A stretch of DNA of 64,000 nt, taken from the NCBI RefSeq assembly GCF_031755915.1, contig NC_083380.1, positions 30,600,501 through 30,664,500 on the forward strand, in the 5' to 3' direction. Of this stretch, positions 48,952-62,309 are shown in pieces. Made by a program: the position numbers and the translations under genes. The notes under the pieces are model-generated. The model was not told where the DNA came from, did no database searches, and saw nothing but the letters and a program-made list of their open reading frames with translations. Position 1 is the stretch's first letter, and the number at the start of each line of letters is the position of its first letter. Source of the stretch: Ziziphus jujuba. Lineage: Eukaryota > Streptophyta > Magnoliopsida > Rosales > Rhamnaceae.

Positions 48952-51194
48952 TTTGTGAAGAATGCATCATAACTTGGGTGTTAAAGGTGTTAGATAGCAT
49001 ATTATTTGATTTTACAAGCTGGTGCATACCAAAAAATTATAAAACATATATAATTTTGAAATTTTATAATTTCTTAGGTAGTGGTAAACAACTTGGCTTA
49101 TATTTTATGGTTAATATATATTTCTTTTTGGTGAAAATATTTCATGGTTAGTATATATGATGAATAAAGTAGAAAAGAAATTGTAATACAATATTTGTTT
49201 TAGTTTTGAGAAGGGTTATACATATCACTTTAAATAGCTAGCATACAAAGAAAATCTAACTTATATAATTAATGGCTTTCTGCAAGCCTCCTCGTTTTTG
49301 TTTTGCATAAATTGCAAGCCTTAAGATTAACTGATCCGAGGCTAGAGTTTTATTCAAGAATAATTAATTATTATTTTCCATATTAAATTGTTATCTTTTC
49401 AAGTTTTGGGTCACTTTACAGTACATTTAATGTTAATGCAGCACCAGGTTGTTCAGAGACAGTTTTCAGACTAAAGTAATTGCATTAATTAAGGTTTGAA
49501 TTCCTTTATTCATTTTTTTGGCTCTAAAAACCTGTATTCTTACGATCTTAATAATCGTTAAGGATAAAGATTAACTTTGCTGAGTATGTCCACGTTGCAC
49601 CCCCTCCACTTTTCCTTCTTCTTTTTCTTATTATTGATAAATGAGAGAGAAATAAAGCTCAAATTACCAAAATTGTCTGCCTCTTTTTTTCCTTACAAAG
49701 TTTATTCATCAAATATTGTCCTTAATAATCTTTTAAGAAAAAGGTGAAGCAAATTAATGTATATACAAGCTCCCCTCCTCAATTCCCATATAAATTAACT
49801 TCATAAATTGTCTACTTTTGCCTGAAGAGGTTTCACTTTTCATTTTAAATAATAATAATAATAATAATAAGAAATTAAGAATCGGAAACAAAATCAAAAA
49901 CACTTTCGCCATTATACTTTAGACAAGAAGTAGAATGCAAAACCCAACATCCCATGCTTTGGTTATTGGTCTCTGCCACAAGGTGGGCTTATACAATGAT
50001 GAACAAGATGTGTTTGTCCTGAGTAAAAGCTGTTTAAGGAGATTGAGATGTTCGAAACAATATATTCATTATATAGATTATATATACCATGTATCATATC
50101 ATATATATATATATGTTTGTCTATAGATTAATAGAACAAGTAAGATAAGAACAAAAGAAGGGAAAAGGAGGAGACAAGAGAGAGGGATGCCATCAACATG
50201 ACAACATTGAGTAGACATATATGGCTTCAATCAGGACATACTTCCAAGAGAAAACAATGATATCATGAGCAATAGTAAATTTTAATAATTAAAGAAAAAA
50301 ACACTAAGGGAGAAAAAAAAAAGAGAGGGCCCTTTAAGGACAAGACAATTTAAGAATATTATTCTTTCCTAAAGATCTTGTTTCTTATATATTATTAATG
50401 TATTTTTGTGTGATCCCTAAGCCTCCATTCCCTCTCCATGCACCTCCCCCTCCATTCATATTATCTCTGCTAGCTCACACATGGCTGTAATCATGTCTAG
50501 TCAAAACCCAACGTGTAGATAGATACGTATTTCCCAAATCAAAGTGAACAAATATTGGAATAAAGGTATTTCTACTTTTGGGTAAATAAAACATATATAC
50601 ATTATTTACCTTTGTCTTTTTATTATCTTCATTTAAAAAAAAAAATGTGTATTACCTTTCTAATAGAGTTTGAACATGAATAAAATATATAATAGAATTA
50701 TGACTCTCAATCGTATATAAATTGGACTGAAGAGTTCTAATTATTATATTATAATAAATTGGAAAGAAAAATTTTAATACCAGATTTATTGAATTTGGGA
50801 TCAATTTGAAGGTTTTATAAATGGTCATTGTCATTTATGCTGGTCCAATTCTCTTCATTTTTATTTTTATTTTTATATTTTAAATTCATAATTTTTATAG
50901 ATATAAATGTGAGAAGCTTACCAACTACCAATTGTGCCAGCCTCACTTAACTACTTTAATATATTTATATAAATAATATTTCCTTCATCATTTTATTTAT
51001 CAATCAATGGCCTTAATATCTTAGTCACTAAAATACGAATTAATTTCCAAGGAATGATGACCAAACAGTCTTACGGTGTTTTAATCATTTAATTAGTTTC
51101 TGATTTCATAAGTTTCTAATACAAATTATCCCTTTAAATAATTAGGAATATCAACGACTTGTTTTGTATGATTAATATTCTATATATAAAGGTG

Positions 51195-51231
<37 letters not shown>

Positions 51232-53489
51232 TAGAGAAATAAAGAAAAGGCATCATTATGATCCCACATGTACTATTGGTCAATGAACTGCACTTCATGA
51301 TGTAAAATTAGGTAAAGTTTCAAATTAAGTATATTTTTCATTATCTTATGTTTCATTGATTTCAATTGTAAAACTTTAAATTAAGATTGCTTATGAGTGA
51401 AGAACCTAGGAACATCATACAACAATAATTTTGATGAAATATTTGACCAATGAGAATTACTTAATTGCTAAAATGAATCCCTACACAATTAATTACCAGT
51501 GTAAGTAGAGTACAAAGTCTTGTAGACAAAATTGTTGCTTAAAAAATTTATTTTGATCTTTAATAGGTAAAGAAAATTACTTAAAAAAAAAAAAAACAAA
51601 TACATTTATTACTGTCAAACTTGGCTCTAGGAATAGACAACTAATTTTGTAAATTAATTTAAGTAAATTGAATTTGTTTTAATTTTAATTTGATAATGTC
51701 CTATTCCTAAAATGAACAACAACCATAATTTCACGCGCCTCCATCAATTTCAACATTTTCATAGAAACTTCTCAAATTCAGCTAATGTGAATGGAGAGAG
51801 TGTTTGCTTGTCTTCGAAAAAGGTTTAGTCTCTTATCCCAAGCTAATTCACAAACCAAAAAGCTTTAAAGGACAGAAAGGGATGTAAAACGTCTAAAAAC
51901 CGTATTTCCCTTTAAAAAAAAGGAAAAAAAAAAAGAAAAGAAAATTATTTGAAGCCTACCAAAAGGGGTTACGCAGACAAAGTAATTATAAAATATTCTG
52001 CAAAATCCAAAACTAAAGTGGCAAAAGCTTAGTGATCAGCAATGTTTACCCTTCAAGGCTATCTTGCTGTTACATGTATTTGGTGTAAGAGATTATCAAA
52101 ATGATGATCAAGAAACGTTAACGAGGAAGAGAAAGGAAAGAGGGGGAGAGATAGTGACTACATCTATAAGGATAAAAATAGGAAAAGGAAAATTTTGAAT
52201 TCCATCTTTGTTAGGGTATGAGAATCTAACATGTGTACAAAATATATTGGGTCTAATATAGACGTATATGGTCCGTCTGATATGGGACAAAAGAAAAATA
52301 TAAATTCCCGAAACCTACATAAGATTTTGATTTTGTACTACCAGATTGAGTGGAGGAGACTGTTGGAAGTTGTAAAAATCTCACGCCAAAAGTACATAAG
52401 AGGAGGATATTAAGGCTACAAAAAATCAAATCAAGATTGGATTAACCGACCTAACTAGGTTAACATATGTATCGGTAAAATTGAAGTGTCTACTTTTCAA
52501 GCATCTTTAAAATAAACTTAATAAGTTATTATACATTTATGGACTTGCTTTTTTCTAACTATAGCTATAGAGATAAACAATAATTTAATAAAATATTAAA
52601 ATATGATTAAGAAATTTTGTGTTTGATCTTTGATATCTCTATTTTGGATTGAGTTGAATTTTTATTTGCATTGTTTTATCCGTCTAAATCCCAATTTCTT
52701 TATTCCATTCTTAATGAACTTACACATAAAGATATTGTTAAATTTTAGATATAAAAGGTGATTTAACCAAATCTATCATTATTTTTCTTTATTTTATTTA
52801 ATAATCTCCTATCGTCTTGTTCCACTTCATTAATTTCCCTCAAATTTCTTGTTCCTCCGATCAAAAACAGTGTGCATATAAGTCTTGTGTTAAACTCCTA
52901 GTCTAGACTCGTCTCTTCTTTGTGATGAGGTAAACGATATTCTTTCACAAACACAACCGTGGATTTCGATTTTCCATAGAATTAAAATTATCGGTACAAG
53001 ATAATAAAAATGAAAGTGATAGATATGACAAACAAATCCAAGTTATCTATGCAAAATAAAATGAATAGCAATAAGGAAAAAGAAAAAGAAAAAAGCAAGA
53101 TGTGATTGCTCACATTTACCCAAACGTTTCACAACATAACATAATGTGGTACGTCCAATCTTCTTTAAATTGAACCTTAATAGTATTTTGCTCCCCTTTT
53201 ATTTTTTTTATTTTTTTGGTTTAACGATAAGCCCCTCCATCAGCCAAAGAAAAAAGAAAAAAGAAAAAAGAAAAAAAGAAAAAACCTTAATAGTGATTAT
53301 ATATATGGATTAACTTTTTATTGGGAAATGGAATTTTGTTGTTTAGTCTTTAATCGTTGCACTTTGTATTTTTGTTGGGTGTTAAATTTCCGTTGGTAAT
53401 CTATGGAATAAAACTAATGGTTAGTACGAAAATGACAAGGGAAACTTCTGAAAGAAATGAGAAAATGCCAACGAAGTAAGGCTTTTTAA
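45781..53489. other. Gene-poor AT-rich region with microsatellites
   Basis: No gene with recognisable motif. Notable simple repeats are an A-tract (45816-45838), CA (46691-46715), an AAG run (about 47177-47191), ATGT (about 48224-48257), TA (48921-48948) and TA (51198-51229). The stretches at 47.4-47.9, 49.9-50.5 and 51.7-52.1 kb are less AT-rich and could be distal regulatory DNA, but nothing specific can be shown. Confidence 0.4.
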
Positions 53490-53519
53490 TTTTGTTTATT
53501 TTTTATATGAAGATTATAT

Positions 53520-53870
53520 TTTCTTTTGCGTGTAACTTGAAGGGGAATCCAACAGAGGAAACCAATAGGAAGATGGGGGGGTCCATAACATGCCCAATAT
53601 GTGCTCGATTATCGCCCGACCAAGAGAAGCCTGGTCCCACCTCTAAATTGTACGTCCTTATCCATGATGCTGACAGCTGGACACCAATCCAAAAAGGTAG
53701 GCCCCAACTCCTAAGGTAGAACAATTTGACGGCTATGGTTATGTGTAATGCATCTGGTGGTTTTGTCTTTATGTTGAGGGATGGGACAAACGCTAGTCCA
53801 CCATCATGGTCTTCTGTTCCTTTGCACAACCAATCTGGATCTCCATCCACTATGTGCTTCGGGGTTCAAA
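53520..53870. other. GC-richer low-repeat island, no recognised gene
   Basis: Composition rises sharply against AT-rich flanks. An open minus-strand frame of 115 codons (53850-53503) and overlapping plus-strand frames exist, but none shows a known domain. Gggggtcc and tggtcccacc words resemble TCP-class GGNCCCAC sites. It may be a conserved regulatory block or a piece of a gene or element; undetermined. Confidence 0.35.
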
Positions 53871-54856
53871 TAGAAAAAAAAAAAAATATATATATATATA
53901 TATATGTATATATGATTTTCAATTTCATAAGGAAAACGTTTATATATATATATATATACATAGGAAAATGTCCAAATGTCATAATTATGTATTGGGGGTA
54001 AAATATTTATAACGACAAATGGATTGTAGTTATATATAATAATACTAATACTAATAATAATAATAAAACAAATGGAAAAGAGGATGGATGTGTGTAAAAC
54101 CCACAATCTCATAGTAAAAGTGTGAATAGCTTACCACAAATGAAAAATTGTTTGAAAGGATAAAAAAAAAAAAGAAAAAAAAAAAAAGGAAGTTGTCTAT
54201 TTGGAGTGTGAAAATCACAATTTTTTAAAATATTTATCATACCATATCAAATCGCCGGTAGGAAATGAAAATGACAAAAGTGTCATTAATAGAAAATGAT
54301 CCATATCAAGTGGATAATGTAACTTTTTTCCAAACAAAAATAAAAAAAGGAAAATGTAACTCCATTTCCTACGTTGTGGGTTTGGGTTTAAATTGTACAA
54401 ATTTAAAGATGGTCTTAATTTGCTATTTGAAAAAGGTTAATTACAAGCCCTTGAGACAAATGTCGATGAGTTTCCTATGAGCTTCCAATAGATCATAATA
54501 GGATTCTTACACATTTGTCTGCATATATGCTGGTATAATTATCATTAGTTTTTTTTCTTCTGCATGAATTTCCTTTGCTGCCAAATTGCTGAAAAAGAGT
54601 GGATTGTACAGGCAAATATATTTGTATGATTACCTGACTTTATTCAGGCAATGGTACAAACAACTGCACCATAAATATGATATCCTTATCTTTGAATGCT
54701 ACTGCATGCTAATCGTACATACGCTCTGCAATTTAATTTCTAAAACCAACAAATTAGACAAATATTAAAAAACTCTTTAATCAATTAATTAAGTGGGTCA
54801 TAAAACCTAATTTTTTAATTTTAAAAAAATATATATTATATCATATGTATATATTT

Positions 54857-54942
<86 letters not shown>

Positions 54943-57900
54943 ATGCATGATGATTTTTTTTTTTTTATATGCATGATGATAATAGCATCTAATCATTATA
55001 TATCATAGTCCAACAATATATACCAAACAAATAATGACATATTAGTAACAATATATATATAACAGCAATATTATCGTTCAAAAAAAAAAAAAATGAAAGA
55101 ATAGCAATGAGATCTAGTACACAAATAAGATTGCCATATTCTATATACATATCCATATGTTTACGTTTTATTCAACTTTGGGAAAAAGATTCTTAAAAAA
55201 AAAAAAATTGGGAAAAAAATGCTTTATTTGTGCTTGTTTGTAATGAATATGAAAGCAAGTGGCCGAGTCGACTGCCAGTAGTACTCTACATTATCACAAA
55301 AGTGAATATAATATTAATTTAGTTATTTATAGTACGTGGAAGTTTTTTTTTTTTTTTTGTTTTTTTTTGGGGCTAAAACTATAGTACGTGGAAGTTTGGT
55401 AACGAAGTTATTAATATTTTTTCGGAGAGAGAGAGAGAGAGAGAATATTGATGATGTGATGTTGAATATTCAAACGACCTTGGATTCTCATAAGATAATG
55501 GATGCTTAATTAGAGCATCAAAATCATTAATTTCATCATATTTTATGTTAAAAATAAATTGATCCATATACATGTGATTGATGACTAATTCATTAAAGTT
55601 AATATATATAAATAATTAGACACTTTATACAATATCGATCAAAGAGCTAAGCTGAAGTTGATGATTATTCTTTCCCTAAAAAAAAATAATAATAAAGAAA
55701 GAAGTTGATGATTATAATGTTTAATTAGGCCTTTAACATTAATAGAGACATTTCTTTTTATTCACGTGCTAAGCACTTTCAATTTTCCTTTGCCTCATCT
55801 CCTTATGTTTTTTTGTCCTTTCAAACAACTTGAAGAAAAGCTTGTAGCGACATATTAAATACCATGAGTTCATTGCTTATATATACTGCCAATGAAACTT
55901 ATTTTTGAAAACCCAAAAAAAAAAAAAAAAAAAAAGAGAAAATTTATAGTTGATGTTGTTGGTTCTGTGTAAGCACTATAATAGATACAATGTAACTTAT
56001 GTAAGTGCTATACTTTTACATATGCATGCTACCAAAGTTCAATTAAAAATGCTGTGGTCCTCACTGCCTAGCCATTATAATTAGATTGACCAAGTTGAAT
56101 ATATATATATATATATATAAAAGAACTATATATCTAATAAAAAAAAAACAATTAGACTTTTTTTTATTTATTAGTTTTTGAATTGTTTGGATAGTGAACG
56201 ATGATACGGCTAGTAAGATTTGAAATATATATATATAGTGATGATAAAACCATCCAATTATTTTCCTGATATATATACTTTGTATAAAATTTTGATGTAC
56301 TACAAATATTCCAAACAGAATTGTGATATATGTTTTAGATTTTTCACCATACCAGCGATATATATGTATTAATAATGTATGCGTATGCATATGTATATAC
56401 GTATGTGTGTGTGTGTGAGTCAAAAGGATTTGAAAAAAAGAAAAAAGAAAAAAAGAAGGGATGTATTATGAAGGCAGTGTGATGCAATGATATAAGCACG
56501 AGGGCAGAGAAACTTTAATAGTAAAATAAAAAAGTGAGTTTTTATGATCAGAAGCCACAAGGTGATAAAGCTGATTATAAAGCCACTTCATCATCTCTGT
56601 ATATAATATACATAATATATATGTGTCATACATATATGTATAGGTTCTATATACTGATCTCATCAATCATCCCCAGGATGTCGGTAATTGATGCTACAAT
56701 CGCACGTGTGGGATAAATTTGTTGTCTCTCTGTTTGTTTAGACTTTCTTTCATGGAATATTAAGTAATTAATGCATAAAAGCTTTTTCCCATTCAAATAG
56801 ACCTGCTAATGAACCAGTACAGTACACATAAAAATTAAAAAGTGAATATGTTGTGTAATCTTCACATTTATGCATGGCTACCTATATATGTTTATTTTAT
56901 TAATTTGGCTACTCCATTTGTTTAACCATAGAGTTAATTATACTTTAATATTTTAATTTATAAGGTTTTGCAATTTAGATTTTAATTTATACAAATAGAA
57001 ACTTAGCATCTTCAATTTTAAATGTATTATAATTTGGTTCAATTTCTAAACAAATTAATACAATACTGTTTAAAAACTTATAATAGAGTTTATAAGAGAA
57101 TAAATTAGGATATTAATCAACAAGAAGAAAAGAAACCATGCGCGAACATTACTATTATTAACTTATTTATCCAAATTAAAAATTAGATCATATTTGAAAC
57201 AAATTGAAAAGTTGAATATCTAAATGTTATTTTTGAAAATTGAAGGTCTAGATCACAAATTTGTAAATTCAAAGGTACTAATTAAATGCAATTAACTCTT
57301 GACAATATATATAATTTGTGAGTTAAGTATTTTAAAACAGCTTTCAATCGATTTTTCATAATTTTTTTTTTTTTGCTAAATTGATTTTTCATTATTATAT
57401 ATATATATATGGTTTGGCATTACATTAATTATAAAAGTGGAAAGTAGATGAAGTAAAAAGCGAATCTAAATAAACAAATACTTAATGATCTTTGTTATTA
57501 TTATTATAGTTTAGATAATTATAAGAAGATATATTATTTATTATTTCATTTATTTGTTAAAAGAAATATAAAAACAAAAAGAATAAAATAAAAAAATAAA
57601 TCATAAAATTTGGGCCTATTTGTGCTCATGTAGATAGGACCTGGGCTTGAATTTACATTGTACCATTAATCAAGGCGTGATTGGCAATTTGTACACAAGT
57701 GGACTATTCTCCTGGTTATCGTTTTCTTCCTTCTCTTTTTCTTTTTTCTTTTTTTTCTTTTTTAATTGTTTTCTCCTTTTCGTTATACAGTAAAATAGAT
57801 ACTCACCCAAAAAAAAAAAAAAAAAAAAAAATCTAAAATTCTTTTTAACATTAATTTAAGATTGAGAACAATTCTTCTTAATATATAGATTTCCATTTAA

Positions 57901-58883
57901 TAAATTAAAAGCAAAAACGACATATTTTGCCACGTCACTTTTTGTTTCAAGAAAAACAGAATTGCGATGACTAAAATGTATATTCGACACACTAATTTAT
58001 TTATTTTTTGTATTTATTTTTTATATGTTAATGGGATGACACAATAACTTGTTGAGACTTGAGACTAAAATATCACACATTTATGAGCACAACTAGATAA
58101 TTAACTTTGTGACTAATGCTAAGTGGTAACCAAATATAATGTTTTTAAATTATTGTAAATTTTGATCATACATCAAATTAGAAAATAAACAAAAATAATT
58201 GTGATAAAATCTTTTATGCACATGGTTATAATTAATTGATAGGTTAATTAATTAGTATGCTCACTATTTTTAAAATATAATTTTAACATTTAAATTGTAT
58301 GGTGATGTAGCAAATAAAATAAGGGGAAAAATAAAAACAAAGAATTTGAGAGAAGGATTTATAATAAAATAGTGAAATTAACGGAAATTGGGGGTTTAGA
58401 AAGTTGATTTGAAGGTTATAAATAAAACGAATAAAAAAAGGACAAGGGCATCAGGGAATAGTGTGATAAGGGACCCATTAGCTGTGCCTCTCCATCATGA
58501 AATTATTAGGCGACAGAGATACCATTATTCACCCAACATTCATACCCTCTCCATATCCGTAAATACATTTCTGACCCTCCTTTACAATTTTATATATTTA
58601 TATACATACATACACTCCCATGTATTTATGTATTTTTTATACAAAAATTGGTCTAAACTGTTTGACCCATTTTAAATATGATTATTTCCAAGGTTCTTTT
58701 GTCTATATTTAAACATTTATATATAATATATTATTTAACAAAAAAACATATAGTGGCCAAAATCTCTTAACTTTCTGCCTACGTACCTATTAATATTATT
58801 ATTATTAGTATTATTTTAATAGTATTCTTTGATCTCTCCTACCTAACTGCCCCATCTTGTTCTATATTTTTATATAATTTTTA
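53871..58883. other. AT-rich intergenic DNA with long microsatellites
   Basis: No gene supported. It holds several TA runs (53886-53910, 53941-53957, 56098-56119), a very long GA run (listed separately), a second short GA run (about 55425-55443), and A-tracts at about 55914-55935 and 57809-57831. A slightly GC-richer patch at 58440-58570 has no clear frame homology. Confidence 0.4.
54858..54939. repeat. Long GA microsatellite, 41 repeats
   Basis: Uninterrupted (GA)n over 82 bases, the longest simple repeat in the window. Expected to be highly length-polymorphic. Confidence 0.95.
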
Positions 58884-59235
58884 TGAGATTCCACATCGGT
58901 TGAAAAGGAGAACGAAACATAGCTTATATGCGTATGGATACTTTTTCCTTATCGACGCGTTTTAAACACGTGAGAGCTGGATTGTAAGAAGATTCTTCAA
59001 ACCCCAAGCGGACAATATCTATGGTCTGGGCCATCACAGATGATATCAGAGCCGGACGGACCCAGATCGGTATGCCAGTGAGGATACTGGGCCCCAAGAG
59101 GGGAGGATTGTGAGATGGGAACAATGGATATCTTTCCCTTGTAGATGCCTCTTGGGAGGATTGTGAGATGGGAACAATGTATATCTTTCCCTTCTAGATG
59201 CTAGATTCAAATCGGACAATATCTACATGCGGATA
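58884..59235 (+). mobile_element. TRIM-like miniature LTR retrotransposon remnant
   Basis: The left repeat (about 58884-59038) starts TGAGATTCCACATCGGTTGA and ends in CCATCACA. It includes gacgcgttttaaacacgtga and gcggacaatatct. This arrangement is known from short plant LTR elements. Directly after it, tgatatcagagcc (59041-59053) matches a primer-binding site for initiator tRNA-Met (canonical TGGTATCAGAGC). A very short interior follows (ccagtgaggatactgggccc). The right repeat begins with ttgtgagatggg at about 59107 and is rearranged. Its start (gattgtgagatgggaacaat through tagatgc) is present twice, at 59106-59148 and 59159-59201. The copy ends with atcggacaatatctac. No coding capacity, as expected of TRIMs. 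Confidence 0.65.
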
Positions 59236-60847
59236 GATTTGGTAGAATTAATTTAAATCGAAGCTGTAGTTGTACATTACTTAAATATGCAATATTTACT
59301 TGTTTTTGCTCAAATAATAATTCACCTTTTCACGAGAATAAGTATTAATTACATATGAGTAATATTCAATGTACCAATTTGGTGCCTTTGTCAAACAGAA
59401 AGAAATTTGCATATCTATACCAATTTAATTATTTGATAGTATTTAATTAATTAATGGTAACTTTCAAAAAAATAAAGTTGATAATATTTAATTTTCAAAA
59501 AATTAAATAAGACTAAATGCAAATAAATTTTTTTCTTTGGCCAGAATAGTTGAAGTAAAATAAAGAGTTCTACACATCAGCTAGTATATATCTAACTTGT
59601 TAATTAAATAACCAATTATATATGTATGTATTTGGAAAGTTTGGAAGGACAGAATTGGCCATTGGCCATGATATATATATATATATATATATACACATTG
59701 ATTGTAATGAGATATAATGACAAAAATACTTATAGTATATATATATATATATATATATATAGGTACTTTTTGTTGGACATATCTGAATGCTGTTAAATAC
59801 AAATATAATGAAACAGAAATAAAGAGACCATGAGGGGAAAGGTAGCCCATACTTTAGGGGGAAAAAACAAACAAATTAATAAAAAGAAAAAAAAAGTATT
59901 ATCCGCTTTTTTCCTTTCCTCAAAATTTAATTTTGAAATTGCAAAATCAAATTCTTTCCTTTCGCTTCTTTATCTTCCGTATTTAGGATGCAAAAACATG
60001 GGTTTAGCTAGTTAGACTAGCTAAAAAATTTTCCTTTCTCCCTTCTTCTATACAACTCAACAAACTAGAGATCCTTCATGACCCCCTTTTTTTTTTTTTT
60101 TTACTTAATTATATATTTTCCACTCTCTTTTTGTTAAAAAAAGAAAAATAGTAACTAGACATAGATAAGATTATTATTCTTCAGATAATAACAAGACATA
60201 TATAATATTCAAAGATTTATCACTAAAATACAAAATCCTCTATCTATCTATATATTTTTGTGTATATATATATAGTTAATATTTCTTCATAATACTCGAA
60301 TAAATTATGGTGCAGATTTGTATCATATAACATGTTATAGAACGTTATTTTTTTTTCCTTAATATATTGCATGTTGCGAATCTATACTATCTTGATAAGC
60401 GACAAACTATATATATATATATATATATGCAAATTTTATGTTTAAACTATCAATTAAGATGTTATCTATACAATTTGTCACATATCATATAATATCGTAC
60501 ATTATAAGCTGAAAGAGGGTTCATAAAAAAATTATTATCTACATATGTGTGTATATTATGAAAATTAAAGTCTATACACAACCTAACATGCCATCATTTC
60601 CATTCCTCAATCAAAAGCAGAAAATTATTAATATAAAAAAGCTTTTTTGGTTTTTTTAATAATTGTTCTTCCGGTTGTCTTATATATATAGAATAATAAT
60701 CTTCTAGTAGCTTGCTATCAAGTTGTGCAAAGCATTTTTCCTTAGAACTGGGCCAACTCTCTCAATAGATAGAAATGAGAGTCTCAAGCCGCTTGACCCC
60801 ATCTCAACACCATTAATTTGTCCATCTTTAAATAATAGTTAGTCCTT

Positions 60848-60906
<59 letters not shown>

Positions 60907-62033
60907 AAGAAAGAGAAAGAGTGTGAGATGAGAGTGATGGATGTCTGCGGCTTTGTGCATATGATGTACATAGACAATAAATAAAGCAAAACCCAAAGCT
61001 GCTTATTAAGTTTAATTTATTAATATTATAATAAACTTGGTGAGAATTTTATATAGTGAAGAAGGAATTGGAGATGATGGGATTCAGATTCTCAAACACA
61101 TGCAGCTTGCAAAACTGAATGTCCTTTGCAATCATCTTGCCCAAGTGTTCTCGATCCCGAATCTAATCATGCTTTATTATAGTTTAAACTATATATATAA
61201 CTTATAATCATACATAAATGGTATACATATATATATATATATATATTTAACTATGGTACATAATAGAGCCAAAGTACATTAAGCCAATCAAAGAAGATCA
61301 ATCTCTTGCTTTTCATTCTCTTTTTATTGGAAAACAAAAGGGTTATAGCTAGCTAGGTTACATACTTGATGGGGTGTGGGATTTTTTTATTAGTATTCCA
61401 AAACCAGTACTTGTTAGCTTTCATTTTAATTAATCCAAATATAGATAAGGGGAGAGAGAGAGAGAGCGAGAGAAAGAGATGGTAATGAGGTGGTGAAAAT
61501 TATGGTAGGGTTATTATAATTTGAGGAAAAAAAAATGGGTCCCATTTTTTTTTGGGCCCGGCAACCACCAAACAGGAGGCCACATTTCTGGTGTCTAACT
61601 TCTCCCTTTTCTTAGATTCTTTTGTCGCTGGAAGAGAGAGAGACGATACAATGATGCTCTCATGCATCACATCTTGATCACCTTATCAATGTCCTTCCTC
61701 TCAATCTCTCCACTAATTTTATGCATAATATTTTTACCAGAAAATAAAAGCTAACTATTTTTGTGTAAAACAGAAGAAAATGTTTGTCAACTTTATATGT
61801 ACTTTATGATTATATTAATTGACGTGTTAGTATTGCTAATGCAATAATATTAACAATTTTGTAGGTTGGTAGCGACAATCTAATAAAAAAGCTAATAATT
61901 TTTTATATAATAATTCTGAATTCAAATTTTCTTATTTTCATATTAAAATGTCAAATTTATAATCAATAACTTAATATATAAAAATTAATTAATTTAAAAT
62001 ATTTTAAATTAATTGGCGTATAATCATTTTATG
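59236..62033. other. AT-rich intergenic DNA left of the CACTA element
   Basis: No gene supported. Contains TA runs (about 59671-59691, 59738-59761, 60409-60428, 61226-61248) and a GA run. A less AT-rich patch at 61530-61700 includes atgggtcccat and tttgggcccggc, which resemble plant site-II/TCP motifs, but no adjacent gene is visible. Confidence 0.4.
60849..60902. repeat. GA microsatellite, 27 repeats
   Basis: Uninterrupted (AG)n of 54 bases. Confidence 0.95.
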
Positions 62034-62309
62034 CACTACGCGAAAATTGATATCTAGCGACACTTATTTAGCGACGCTACGAAACAAACACGTCTGAAAA
62101 AACAAAACCGCGACTCTGAGGTTAATGCGTCAGTAAAAATTCAATAAATATACGACGTACTATATAGATTGTGCGTCGCCTGTTCTCTCCTCCACTTTTT
62201 TTTTTTTTTAGTTCTTTTAATTAATCTTAATTTAACAACAAATAACCCATAAAGATATTAGAGCAACATAACTGAGGTTGATTTTTTTTTTCTTTTTTGT
62301 TATACGTTT

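Noticed and set aside
53503..53850. 115-codon minus-strand ORF in the GC-richer island
   Set aside because: No recognisable domain, and overlapping frames are open on the other strand; kept only as a finding about the island.
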